Assembly (NCBI GenBank): GCA_016720905.1 | Contig: JADKJT010000006.1 | Coordinates: forward strand, 1-16,678 | Reading direction: 5' to 3' | Length of the DNA stretch: 16,678 bases | From: Gemmatimonadaceae bacterium | GTDB taxonomy: Bacteria > Gemmatimonadota > Gemmatimonadetes > Gemmatimonadales > Gemmatimonadaceae | In this document: positions 1 to 7,466 of the stretch, in pieces | Layout of the letters: each line of letters begins with the position of its first letter | Numbering within the stretch: the stretch's first letter is position 1 | Notes under the pieces: generated by a model | What the model saw: the letters and a program-made list of their open reading frames with translations, nothing else | What the model was told of the DNA's origin: nothing | Database searches by the model: none | Program-made: the position numbers and the translations under genes

Positions 1-110
1 CCGGCGACATGCACAGTGCCGACAGTTCGTGGCCGTCTGTGCGCGGCTTGTCTACCCAGGCTCAGGCAGGCACCAACAATACCGGCACGACCCAGCGAAC
101 TGGGCCTCAT
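1..110 (-). CDS. Exported carboxypeptidase-regulatory-like protein, N-terminal part only (tandem paralogue, cut by window edge)
   Basis: Only the first part of this gene lies in the window. Read on the minus strand from an ATG at 108-110, it gives a short hydrophobic stretch (G-I-V-G-A-C-L-S-L) and then the segment R-T-V-G-T-V-H-V-A-G. The same V-G-T-V-H-V motif follows the signal region of the gene at 154-911, and the DNA at 7-39 is nearly the same as at 796-827. I therefore read it as a second copy of that gene, 43 nt downstream of its stop. A one-base difference in the repeat (extra base near 24-25) puts the signal region and the mature part in different frames, as in other genes of this window. 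Function is unknown; the family carries a beta-sandwich domain often found on exported or outer-membrane proteins. The start codon is uncertain and no ribosome site is visible. Confidence 0.45.
   Translation of the reverse strand, partial: MRPSSLGRAGIVGACLSLGRQAAHRRPRTVGTVHVA
7..39. repeat. Direct repeat copy 1 (tandem paralogue start region)
   Basis: This stretch matches 796-827 in the same orientation: ACATGCAC, one mismatch, GTGCCGACA, then TCGTGGCCGTCTG, with a one-base length difference in between. Both copies fall at the same place in the two paralogous genes, just after the signal region. The repeat is best explained by gene duplication, not by a mobile element. Confidence 0.6.
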
Positions 111-153
111 TGAACCGTCACGTCAGGAGGGAGAGGTTCGTTCGAGCATTGTT

Positions 154-911
154 CTACTTTCGCCAAATGAGAATCACCGCGCAGGCGTCATCGAGATACT
201 CGCCAGGAATGCGCGCGACGCCGCTGTAGACTTCCATCAGCTGAATGGAGGATACAGGGATATCCCGCACGGCCTTGGTGGCGTTCACATTGACCAATGT
301 GTCACGTGAGAAGTACTTCGTCCATCGTGTGCCATCAACCCACACATGGACGTTTCTTTCAGTGTCGCATCTCGCGAATTCGAAATCACCATCCCGATGA
401 CGCGAACGCCAGGTATCCGCATCAGCAATGAGCTCACGTCGCCGGGAAAGGCTATCAATCTGCTCTCGTGTCACGAGTAGCCCGTGCTGCGGCGCATGCG
501 CGTGTACGCCTCCGTGAGCCTCACCGGATAGTCAATGCGCTTCCCCGCGATCGTCATGGTCGCCAGGGCCTGCGCGGAGGGCTGCATCGCGACGTTTACT
601 GCAACGTCGTGGTCAGCGACGGCCACGACCTTCATGACCACCGCCTCGAAGCCTATCCGGCGAACCCGCACTCGGTATTCGCCTGCAGCCACGCCGACAA
701 AACGAAAGGCGCCCAGTGAGTCGGTGCGAGTCTGTCGAGGAGTCGGATCGAGCACCACGTCAACATCTCGAAGCCTGCGCACGGAATCGCCGAAAACATG
801 CACCGTGCCGACAATCGTGGCCGTCTGGGCTAGGGCGGTTGGAGCCGCGCTCAAAACAAGAGCGCAGCAACTGGCGCGGGCTGAACAGATGGTGTCTCCT
901 TCGGCGTCCAT
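154..911 (-). CDS. Exported carboxypeptidase-regulatory-like domain protein, one frameshift
   Basis: Two minus-strand frames join into one protein of about 250 residues. The first (911-471) has a hydrophobic signal-like region (C-C-A-L-V-L-S-A-A-P-T-A-L-A) followed by V-G-T-V, T-D-S-L-G-A-F-R-F and G-E-Y-R-V-R-V-R-R-I-G-F, the pattern of a carboxypeptidase regulatory-like / CarboxypepD_reg-like beta-sandwich. The second (474-154) continues with V-T-R-E-Q-I-D-S-L and ends at TAG 154-156 after a V-Y-S-G-V-A-R-I-P-G-E-Y segment, as in TonB-plug-like tails of related proteins. The junction reads GGCTACTCGTGACACG; one missing T (TACTTCGTG) would restore G-Y-F-V-T-R-E-Q. The start is doubtful: an AAGGAGA ribosome-site-like sequence lies inside the listed reading frame at 895-901, so translation may begin just below 890. 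The likely location is periplasm or outer membrane; the partner is unknown. Confidence 0.65.
796..827. repeat. Direct repeat copy 2 (tandem paralogue start region)
   Basis: Partner of the copy at 7-39. It encodes, on the minus strand, the segment Q-T-A-T-I-V-G-T-V-H-V of the complete paralogue. The distance between the copies, about 790 bp, is one gene plus its spacer. Confidence 0.6.
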
Positions 912-1017
912 CTCAGAAAACTACAACTACCTGTGTCGATTGGCCAAACCGTGAATGACTCGTGTCCATTCCTGCCCCCTGGCGTCTACATCAAAACCTC
1001 GGACACCTAACGAGTAG

Positions 1018-1173
1018 CGCGTCCATCGAGCCTCAATTCGCACCTGCCAGGCCGCTCTCCCACCGCGGCTCAACCACGCACTTCCACCGGCGGTGAAGGA
1101 TGTGCTCGATCCCCGCGAGCGCACGCAGAGCGCGCACGATGTTGCGACGCGGCAGTACGCGGAAGTCGCGTAG
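1018..1173 (+). other. Short coding-like remnant, unknown
   Basis: A 51-codon open frame runs from after a stop at 1015-1017 to TAG at 1171-1173. Its last 26 codons, from a GTG at 1093, read V-K-D-V-L-D-P-R-E-R-T-Q-S-A-H-D-V-A-T-R with mostly G or C in third positions, and look like the C-terminal tail of a real protein. No start signal is visible and I do not recognise the family. It could be the end of a gene whose front is lost by deletion or frameshift, or chance. Confidence 0.2.
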
Positions 1174-1194
1174 TACTCAAACGTCAGCGCTTGA

Positions 1195-1212
1195 CTCGGC
1201 GCATGCGCCGAG
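1195..1212. promoter_or_regulatory. 18-bp perfect palindrome, possible operator
   Basis: CTCGGCGCATGCGCCGAG is identical to its reverse complement. It lies about 130-145 bp before the Uma2 start and about 280 bp before the exported-protein start, in a region without a confident gene. No T-run follows on either strand, so a rho-independent terminator is unlikely. A dimeric regulator site is one reading; a chance GC-rich palindrome is another. Confidence 0.25.
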
Positions 1213-1333
1213 CGTACTGTCCAACTGCTGGCAACACTGCGGTACCGGCGAACGGAATTGGTGACGAACCGCTTGGCGACCGGGCGCATATTCGCCGATG
1301 GCTGCACACCTCATCGCCGAGGACACACGGGTT

Positions 1334-1883
1334 ATGCTCATGGCGCAGACCACTGTCGTTGGACGCTGGCCGAGCTCGATCGGCTGCCCGACGACGGCAT
1401 GAAGTACGGGCTCGTAGACGGAGCGCTGTTCGTGACGCCGCCCCGTCGCCGACGCACGATCGCTCGGGTCGGAGCTGCATCGCTATCCTCGACCCCTACG
1501 TGCGAGCCCAGCGGATCGGCAAGGTGTTCAGGCCCCGGGCCGTTGTGCGCGTAGACGGTTCCGAGGTCGAGCCCGACATCATGGTGAGACCGAATACCCC
1601 GTCAATCCCATCCACGTGGGAACTGGCACCGATTCCGCTACTGGTCGTGGAAATTGCCTCCCGCACTACCCGGCGGCGCGATCACGCGCAGAAGCGCGAG
1701 TTCTATCTGCGCAGCGGCGTCGCACAGTACTGGATCGTTGACGGCGAGCGTCGCACGATTTTGGTGGTGGCGCCCAATGCGGATGACGTGGTCGCTGATC
1801 GCGAGTTGGTGTGGCAGCCAACCGGTGCGAATGCGGCGTTGATCATTGATGTCGCCGCCTACTTTCACGAGGCGCTGGGCTAG
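1334..1883 (+). CDS. Uma2 family (DUF820) PD-(D/E)xK nuclease-like protein, frameshifted
   Basis: The protein is spread over three plus-strand frames. It starts M-A-Q-T-T-V at ATG 1340 (an in-frame ATG is at 1334), continues as W-T-L-A-E-L-D-R-L-P-D-D-G-M-K-Y from 1360, and ends in a third frame (about 1490 to TAG 1881-1883) with V-E-P-D-I-M-V, L-L-V-V-E-I-A-S, H-A-Q-K-R-E-F-Y and Q-Y-W-I-V-D. These are the ordered motifs of the Uma2 family, including the D, E and K of the PD-(D/E)xK-type site. Total length near 180 residues is normal. A frame change at about 1440 falls in a run of C (CCGCCCCGTCG), where one extra C would restore P-P-P-S-P-T-H-D-R; a second slip sits near 1475. Family members are common orphan genes of unclear role. 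It converges on the APC permease, 50 nt away. Confidence 0.75.
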
Positions 1884-1933
1884 TCGGGGAACCACGGGAC
1901 ATGGCCACTGCAAACAGGGAAGATTCTCACGGG

Positions 1934-3361
1934 TCAAATCGCAGCGAGTCGTTGCCGTCGCCGCGCGGCGAACAGAATCCCTACCCCCACCAGATTCATC
2001 ACCACGATCACACCGGTAATCTTGAGGCGAACGTGGACACGCTCTCCCCACCTTGATGATCGGAACACCGACAGCGCCACGTACAACACCGTCATGAGCA
2101 ATCCCGACATGGACGTCACGCGGCAACCACAGTGGCGGTCGCGGTGTTATGCCCCGCAATCCGGAAAATCGGAATCGCGAACATCACGATGTACGTGAGG
2201 GCATAGAAAATTCGCTGGCGTTGAACAGCAGTTGAAACGCTTCCGCCTGCCCCACGCCGATGTTACGATCACCGACAGGCCAAACGAGCACAGCCCAACC
2301 AGCACGATCGAGTTGACCGGTGTCTGGTACTTGGTGCAGACGGCTGAACCACGCGGGCAGCATGCCCTCACCGGCCACCATGGGCAGTCTGGTCACGGCG
2401 GTGAAACTCACGCTCGACTGCGCCACCCGCATGATCAACGTCGTGAGAATGGCCACTCCCCAACGGTCCCGCAATGCCAAATGGCGCGAACCCGGCACGG
2501 AGCACCTGTGGCAGCGGCCCGACCAGATCGATATCGGCGGTGGGGATGTATGCCACCACGGTGCTGGTTCCCAGCACGAACATGATGGCAATGATGGGCG
2601 CGGCAATGAGCACGGATTTGCCAACCGATCGCGAAGGTGCCCCTGGTTTCGCCGGCGAGAATGGCCACATACTCGAATCCACCGAGTGCTCCAAAGCCCA
2701 TCTTGCCCAAGATGTTCAGGTTGAGCAACGACAGCTCGGGCATGCTGGTGCGAAACGGGTTGTACGCGGTCAGTGTGCCAGTGAGCAACCCGGAGAATTG
2801 GGAGCAGGATTACCACGCCGAACACAATAAGCATCAGCATGCCGCCGAAATTGTGCACCCACTTGCCAACCGAGAGGCCGATGGTGGACGCCACCACCAT
2901 CAACGAGACAATCACCGCCGACGCCAAGGCCGCCACCCACGCGCTGGATGTCATCCACGCCGCACTTGGGCCAATGGCGTAGGAGAGATATGTGGTAGCG
3001 GCCAATCCCACTTCCGACGTGAGCGCGATCACATACAGCCAGAGATTCCACGCCAGCATGAAGCCAACAGTTTGGTTGAATCCCAGCTTCGCCCACTGAT
3101 AAATCCGCCTTCCAGCGGCATCAACTTGTTGAGGTACATCACCACGGCGGCCGACGGCAAACAGAACAGCGTCAGCGCGAGCAGCCAGAACACCATGTTG
3201 ACGGCCCGGAGCTTTCCGGCCACGCCAATCCAGGTGAGCCCCACAATGAACAGGATCTGCGTGAGGCCAGGTCGCGCACCGAGTCCTTTGATCAGCCCGG
3301 CGCTGTGCGCTTCGACCGCTGCTTCGGCCTGCGCGAGTTCGGTGTTCTCAGATGCCGTCAT
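1934..3361 (-). CDS. APC-family amino acid/polyamine permease, multiply frameshifted
   Basis: Minus-strand pieces in all three frames assemble into one carrier of about 475 residues, the usual length of the amino acid-polyamine-organocation superfamily. Order: start M-T-A-S-E-N-T-E-L at ATG 3361, helix around L-F-I-V-G-L-T-W-I-G-V-A-G-K, A-A-V-V-M-Y-L-N-K-L-M-P-L-E-G-G (about 3110), M-L-A-W-N-L-W-L-Y-V-I (3059), F-G-G-M-L-M-L-I-V-F-G (about 2830), G-A-L-G-G-F-E-Y-V-A-I-L-A-G-E (about 2680), I-A-A-P-I-I-A-I-M-F-V-L-G-T-S (about 2610), M-V-A-G-E-G-M-L-P-A-W-F (about 2370), N-S-I-V-L-V-G-L-C-S-F-G, A-L-T-Y-I-V-M-F-A-I-P-I-F-R, then two last helices ending at 1934. At least seven frame changes are needed. 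The start overlaps the end of the M20 gene by 14 nt, which implies co-translation. The role is inner-membrane uptake of an amino acid or amine; the substrate cannot be read from sequence. Confidence 0.8.
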
Positions 3362-4753
3362 GTGTTGGCCCGACGCCAGGTGGATTTCCAAGAATGTGCC
3401 AGATGCGCGCCTTTGCTTCGAGGCCTTCGTGCAACCGATGCACACGAAAGAACTCGTTGGGTGCGTGATAGTCTTCGTCGGCCGTGGAGAAGCTGAAGAA
3501 CACGGTATCGAGATTTCGGTGTGACGCTGGAACAGCTCGGAGATAGGCACCGTGCCGCCCATGCGCACCACCACGGATGCACGCCGTACACCGCGTGCAA
3601 CGCGGCATCGGCGGCCTTTGAGGGCAAAGTGATTGCCGTCGATGTGGGCGGGCCACGCGCCGTGGTCGGCAGTGCTGATCAGTCAGGCAGTTCCTGGCGG
3701 CACGTGTGACTGCAGATGTTTCGTCAACAGCGCGATGACATCCTGGGGGCGTTGATCGGGCACCAGCCGACAGGTGATCTTCTCGCGTGCGCCTCACTGG
3801 GGATCACGGTCTTCTGACCGGGTCCTTCGTATCCGCCCCACATGCCGTTCACATCGATGGTGGGCCGCGTCCACTGACGTTCCAGTGTGGTGTAGCCCGG
3901 TTCGCCAAACACCGCCGGCGCACCCACCTGCGCGAGATACGCCTGCTCGTCGAATGGCAACGCGGCAATTGCAGCACGCTCGGCCGGCATGAGCTCTTTC
4001 ACGGTCTCATAGAATCCATCGACCGCAATGCGACCGTCGGCGTGGTGCAACGAGGCCACGAGCTGCGCCATGGCATGCAGCGGATTGGCACGCCACCACC
4101 GTGACGGCCCGAATGCAGGTCCTTTGCGGCAGCGGTGAGTGTGAACTCCAATCCTGCCAGTCCGCGGCTGGCCACGGTCAGCGATGGCTTTCGTTGATGC
4201 GCCACATCGCACCATCGGCCGACAACACGAAGTCGCGCCAGCAACTCGGTGTGCTGCGCAATGAATGCCTCAAGGTTCTCGCTGCCAATCTCCTCTTCGC
4301 TTCGAACATGAACTTCACGTTGACGGGCAACGCACCCGCACACGCAAAGAATGCTTCGGCGACTTTGATGGGGATAAGCATCGGCCCGTCGTCGGTTGGA
4401 CACGCCCCGCGCGTACAGTCGGCCATCACGCACGGTGGGAGTGAACGGCGCGCTGTGCCACTTCGCCAGCGGATCGGGCGGTTGCACGTCATAGTGGCCG
4501 TACACCAGCACCGTGAGCTGGCCGGGTGCGCCCAGCCATTCGCCATACACCACGGGATTGCCTCGTGTGGCGATGGTGCGCACCGTGATAGGCCCGGCCG
4601 CGGCGAGCTCGTGGCCACCCATTGCGCGGCGGTCGTCGCGTCGGCCGCGTGCGCCGGATCGGTGCTCACGCTCGGAATCGCCGCGAACTCCACCAGTTCA
4701 CCCAGAATGCGATCGTGGTTGGCGCGCAGCGCGTCAAGAACCTGTTGGTTCAT
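3348..4753 (-). CDS. M20 family metallo-dipeptidase, multiply frameshifted
   Basis: About 468 residues are spread over the three minus-strand frames. The start M-N-Q-Q-V-L-D-A-L-R-A-N-H at 4753 is preceded by GGGAAG as a weak ribosome site and lies 2 nt after the SDR stop. Recognisable in order: F-A-A-I-P-S-V-S-T-D; V-L-V-Y-G-H-Y-D-V-Q-P-P-D-P (first zinc ligand H, with D); A-R-G-V-S plus the lost D-D-K-G; a broken E-E-I-G-S-E (general base region); F-V-L-S-A-D-G; D-L-H-S-G-R-H-G-G-G-V-A-N-P; G-G-Y-E-G-P-G-Q-K-T-V-I-P; and the C-terminal D-Y-H-A-P-N-E-F-F with the last zinc-ligand histidine. The end is at TGA 3348-3350, inside the permease start. This fits cytosolic dipeptidases of the carnosinase/PepV-like branch. 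Eight or more frame changes are needed; some fall on the metal-site motifs, so function depends on whether they are real. Confidence 0.82.
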
Positions 4754-4755
4754 GG

Positions 4756-5523
4756 CTACTTCCCGCCGTCGACGGAGAGCACCTGCCCGGTGATCCAGTT
4801 GGCGTGATCGGATGCAAAAAACATCACGCCGTTGGCAATGTCATCAGGCGTGCCCAGTCGTTTGAGGGCAATACGGTCGATCAACAACTGCTGGCCTTCG
4901 GCGCCATACGAATCCCACTGGCGTTCGGTCGCAGCGTTGGAGCGCACAAAACCCGGCGCCACATTGTTCACGGTGATGCCCCACGGCCCCAGTTCGTGGG
5001 CCAGTTGCCGCGTGAGTCCAATTTGCGCCGCCTTGGCCGAGGCATAGGCCTGAATACCGGTGAGACTGATGCCCAGTCCGGCACCGCTGGAAATATTCAC
5101 GATGCGGCCCCGGCGCACCGCCTTCATGCCGGGTGCGACGGCCTGTGACAGGTAGAATGCTCCCGTCACGTTCACATCGAAGATGCGCTGCCACTCGGCG
5201 GGTGTGACCTCTTCCAGTGGACGGCCTACTTGTCCCAGCACACCGCCGGCGTTGTTGACCAGAATGTCCACCCGACCCGTTGCAGTTGCAGCTTCAGCCA
5301 CCAGCGCCTCAACGGCGGACTTGTCGCATACGTCCACCGTGCGCACGGTGCATGCGCCGCCTGCCGCGTCACACACCTGTTTGGTCTCCACCAACTCGTC
5401 GCCAAGCACGTCGCAGGCCCACACGTGCGCTCCGCGTTCGCTGAGTGCGCGGCTGATGGCGCGACCAAAGCCGTGCGCCGCACCGGTCACAATGGCGGTC
5501 TGGCCGTTGAATTCGATGTTCAT
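4756..5523 (-). CDS. Short-chain dehydrogenase/reductase (SDR), classical type
   Basis: Intact, 255 residues, standard for classical SDRs. The cofactor motif T-G-A-A-H-G-F-G is at residues 13-20, and an acidic residue (D38, in A-C-D) ends the second strand, which usually favours NAD over NADP. N-N-A-G is at 90-93, a serine pair at 145-146 lies before the catalytic Y160 in Y-A-S-A-K, with K164. The tail W-I-T-G-Q-V-L-S-V-D-G-G-K is typical. The ATG overlaps the stop of the KPR-like gene (ATGA), and the stop lies 2 nt before the M20 start, so this is a middle gene of an operon with translational coupling. It probably oxidises a hydroxyl or reduces a carbonyl in the pathway of the cluster; the substrate is unknown. 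Closest general type is the FabG-like or 3-hydroxyacid dehydrogenase-like group, but no fatty-acid genes are near. Confidence 0.93.
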   Translation of the reverse strand: MNIEFNGQTAIVTGAAHGFGRAISRALSERGAHVWACDVLGDELVETKQVCDAAGGACTVRTVDVCDKSAVEALVAEAATATGRVDILVNNAGGVLGQVGRPLEEVTPAEWQRIFDVNVTGAFYLSQAVAPGMKAVRRGRIVNISSGAGLGISLTGIQAYASAKAAQIGLTRQLAHELGPWGITVNNVAPGFVRSNAATERQWDSYGAEGQQLLIDRIALKRLGTPDDIANGVMFFASDHANWITGQVLSVDGGK

Positions 5524-6534
5524 GATGTCACGAGACTATTCAGCGCATCCAGGGTGTCCATCGAGTGCGGGCGAATACCATGTTCGATGTCGTGAACCAG
5601 CGCCACGAGACGCGCAGTGATTGGAGTTGGCACTCCGACTTCACGACCCAGCGTCACCACGATGCCCAGCTGTGCGTCAACCTCGGTAGGGCGCTTGCGA
5701 ACGGCCAGATCGCGCCAGATGCCACTGTGCGTCTTGGCCGAACGACGGTTGTGGGCAACCAGCGCGTCGAGTGAGCGCGTGGCAGCGTCGGGCGCGGCCG
5801 TTGGCAGGTACGCAGCGGGATCGAATCCGTCGAATGATTCCGGTGTGACACCGCGCTGCCCCCACCGCCAGGATTTCCCGGGCGAGTGCTACATACAGGC
5901 CGCGATAGGCAGGCATAGCCAGGGCGTCGGCGATGGACTCGTTGGTGAGTGCCGTGGCAAAGAGCATCGCGCCGTAGGCTTCCTTGCCCCACAGGTAGCC
6001 CCAGATGTTGGGCGTGACTATGGCGCGGTCGTCGAATGCGGCCCACGCATCTCGTATCCCGGTCACCCGCGGTGTGATGCTGCCGTCGATTTCACCGACC
6101 ACCACTGCGCCGCGTCCGCCATAGTGAATCACGCCCGGTTCCAGGTAGTCGGCGCCGAAGTTCACGAAGGCGCCCACGGTGCGTTCGGTGCCCACGACGC
6201 TGGCGATAGCGAGTTCGTTGAGTCCGTTCTGCGCGCTCACCACGCAGCCGTTGGCACTCAGGTGGGGCAACAGCGCGCGCACTGCTGACTCGGTGTGATG
6301 CGCTTTGGTGGCCAGCACGACAATGTCCCACGCCCCGCGCAGCGACTCCGGCGTGAATGCCGGCATGCGGGCGGTGAACGTCTCGATGGGGCCGGTAATA
6401 CGCAGTCCATCGCGATTGATGGCGTCCACATGCTCGCCGACATTGTCAACGAGCGTGACATCATGACCGGCGCGCGCGAGATACGCCGCCAGCGTGCCGC
6501 CAATCGCGCCGGCACCCCATACCAGCCAACGCAT
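5520..6534 (-). CDS. Ketopantoate reductase-like (ApbA/PanE family) oxidoreductase, one frameshift
   Basis: The start M-R-W-L-V-W-G-A-G-A-I-G-G at ATG 6534 gives the NAD(P)-binding G-x-G-x-x-G near residues 7-12. Further motifs are L-A-T-K-A-H-H-T, V-V-S-A-Q-N-G-L-N-E (equivalent of the PanE asparagine region) and Y-L-W-G-K-E-A-Y-G-A-M, which keeps the lysine but not the usual K-L-x-x-N. Near 5850-5870 the frame changes by one extra base. After it the ApbA C-terminal domain continues: G-V-T-P-E-S-F-D-G-F-D, S-A-K-T-H-S-G-I-W-R-D-L-A-V-R-K-R and P-T-P-I-T-A-R-L-V, ending V-T-S at TGA 5520-5522. The TGA overlaps the SDR ATG. Length is about 337 residues. There are no pantothenate genes nearby and the active-site variant is common in reductases of unknown substrate, so I do not call it panE. 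An upstream in-frame start at 6573 is possible. Confidence 0.87.
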
Positions 6535-6554
6535 GGGTAACAGTGTGGGCGCGG

Positions 6555-7301
6555 TCAGGAGGCACCGCCCCAATCGCCCGTCAGCAGCGCGCGCGTTTCT
6601 TGGACGGCGACCTGCCAGAGGGCCAGCGTGTCCTCATCGGACCGTTGATACAGGCCACCGTAGTTGCCGTCGCCGAGGTATTTGCGCAGCGCCACAGGAT
6701 CGAGCGCCCGCACCCGTGCCAAGTCAACCATGGGCCGCTGCACGGTCGGCACGTCTACACCGGGCAATCGCGTCCAGGGAAAGTTCTCCATCCACGACCC
6801 ATGCGACGCCACGGGATCAATCGCCTGCACCTTGGCCCACGTATTCGGCGCGTTCCACCAGTTGTGGTACAGCACCCGACATTCCGGATGGTTGGCCGCC
6901 CACTCAGGCGCGAACTGTTGCACGGCGTTGTTACCACCGTGCCCGTTCACAATGAGAATACGACGGAAACCACTGTGCGCCATGCCGTCCAGGATGTCGC
7001 TCACCACGCGCAGATGCGTCTCCACCTTGAGCGAAATGGATCCCGGGAATTCTCGAAAGTATGGCGTGACGCCATACGGAACGACCGGGAACACCGGAAT
7101 GCCCAGCGGCTCGGCCGCATCTACCGCCACGCGCTCCGGCAGAATGCAATCCACCGTGAGGCGCAGATAGCTGTGCTGTTCGGTGCTGCCCAGCGGCAGT
7201 ATGGCGCGGTCGTCATGTTGCAGGTATTGCTCAACCTGCATCCAGTTCATGTCGCTGATTCGCACGGTGGGTTGGGCTGGGGCTGGTGGCTCGTCTTGCA
7301 A
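6555..7301 (-). CDS. Creatininase/creatinine amidohydrolase family protein
   Basis: Intact, about 248 residues from a TTG at 7301, or 231 from ATG 7251; neither has a clear ribosome site, and the sequence V-R-I-S-D-M-N-W just upstream of 7251 looks like family sequence, so I prefer a start above it. The metal-binding pattern is visible: L-P-L-G-S-T-E-Q-H (E41, H43), D51 in L-T-V-D, and N-G-H-G-G-N (H121), as in creatininase, which opens a cyclic amide with two metal ions. The usual H-A-G-E-x-E-T segment is replaced by S-H-G-S-W-M-E-N (H167, E172). The family also includes riboflavin-pathway ArfB and mycofactocin MftE, but no partner genes of those pathways are here. It lies 20 nt before the KPR-like gene and 165 nt after the amidase. 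The likely role is hydrolysis of an amide or lactam in the cytosol. Confidence 0.9.
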   Translation of the reverse strand: MQDEPPAPAQPTVRISDMNWMQVEQYLQHDDRAILPLGSTEQHSYLRLTVDCILPERVAVDAAEPLGIPVFPVVPYGVTPYFREFPGSISLKVETHLRVVSDILDGMAHSGFRRILIVNGHGGNNAVQQFAPEWAANHPECRVLYHNWWNAPNTWAKVQAIDPVASHGSWMENFPWTRLPGVDVPTVQRPMVDLARVRALDPVALRKYLGDGNYGGLYQRSDEDTLALWQVAVQETRALLTGDWGGAS

Positions 7302-7313
7302 GAAACAGCATTT

Positions 7314-7341
7314 GAACCGCGGGGGGCGCTGAGGTCGCAGG
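7314..7341. repeat. Left arm of imperfect inverted repeat
   Basis: The arm GAACCGCGGGGGGCGCTGAG and the next 8 bases pair with the right arm at 7429-7457; about 20 of 28 positions are identical when the right arm is reversed. In RNA of the minus-strand operon the two arms could form a long stem around an 87-nt loop. It lies between the amidase stop and the creatininase start. Confidence 0.5.
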
Positions 7342-7428
7342 GGACTGCCGAGACGGACGCCCTGTGCGCTTCCTCTTTCCTACGTGTCTGATCTTGAATC
7401 TACCGGAACTGCGATGAATCACCGATGG

Positions 7429-7457
7429 CCTCTGCGCCCTTTGCGCCCTCTGCGGTA
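7429..7457. repeat. Right arm of imperfect inverted repeat (GCGCCCTYTGCG-rich)
   Basis: The arm is built from units of the type CTCTGCGCCCTTTGCGCCCT, a low-complexity intergenic sequence type that I recall from several bacterial phyla, including Gemmatimonadota-like genomes. It begins 10 bases from the amidase stop codon. With the left arm at 7314-7341 it forms a foldback element of about 144 bp and no coding capacity. It may act as a transcript-end or mRNA-stabilising structure, or be a non-autonomous repeat that landed in the operon. No target-site duplication is evident. Confidence 0.5.
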
Positions 7458-7466
7458 AAACGCAGT

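Larger units (their letters stand above)
912..1333. other. Stretch of about 420 bp with no confident gene
   Basis: This region lies between the start of the minus-strand exported protein and the start of the plus-strand Uma2 gene, so it should hold two divergent promoters. I could not pick out convincing -35/-10 pairs. It contains the palindrome at 1195-1212 and the coding-like remnant at 1018-1173, described separately. Long open frames that cross it on the minus strand are arginine- and serine-rich and look like shadows. Confidence 0.5.

Noticed and set aside
125..136. AGGAGGGAGAGG on the plus strand, resembling a strong ribosome site
   Set aside because: No start codon and credible gene follow; it lies between two minus-strand genes.
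927..1307. 126-codon minus-strand open frame in the gene-poor gap
   Set aside because: Arg/Ser-rich, no motif, and crosses both the palindrome and the opposite-strand remnant; not enough to call a gene.
6555..7301. Assignment of the creatininase-like protein to the mycofactocin (MftE) or ArfB pathway
   Set aside because: No mycofactocin or riboflavin/F420 genes are in the window, and the metal-site segment differs.
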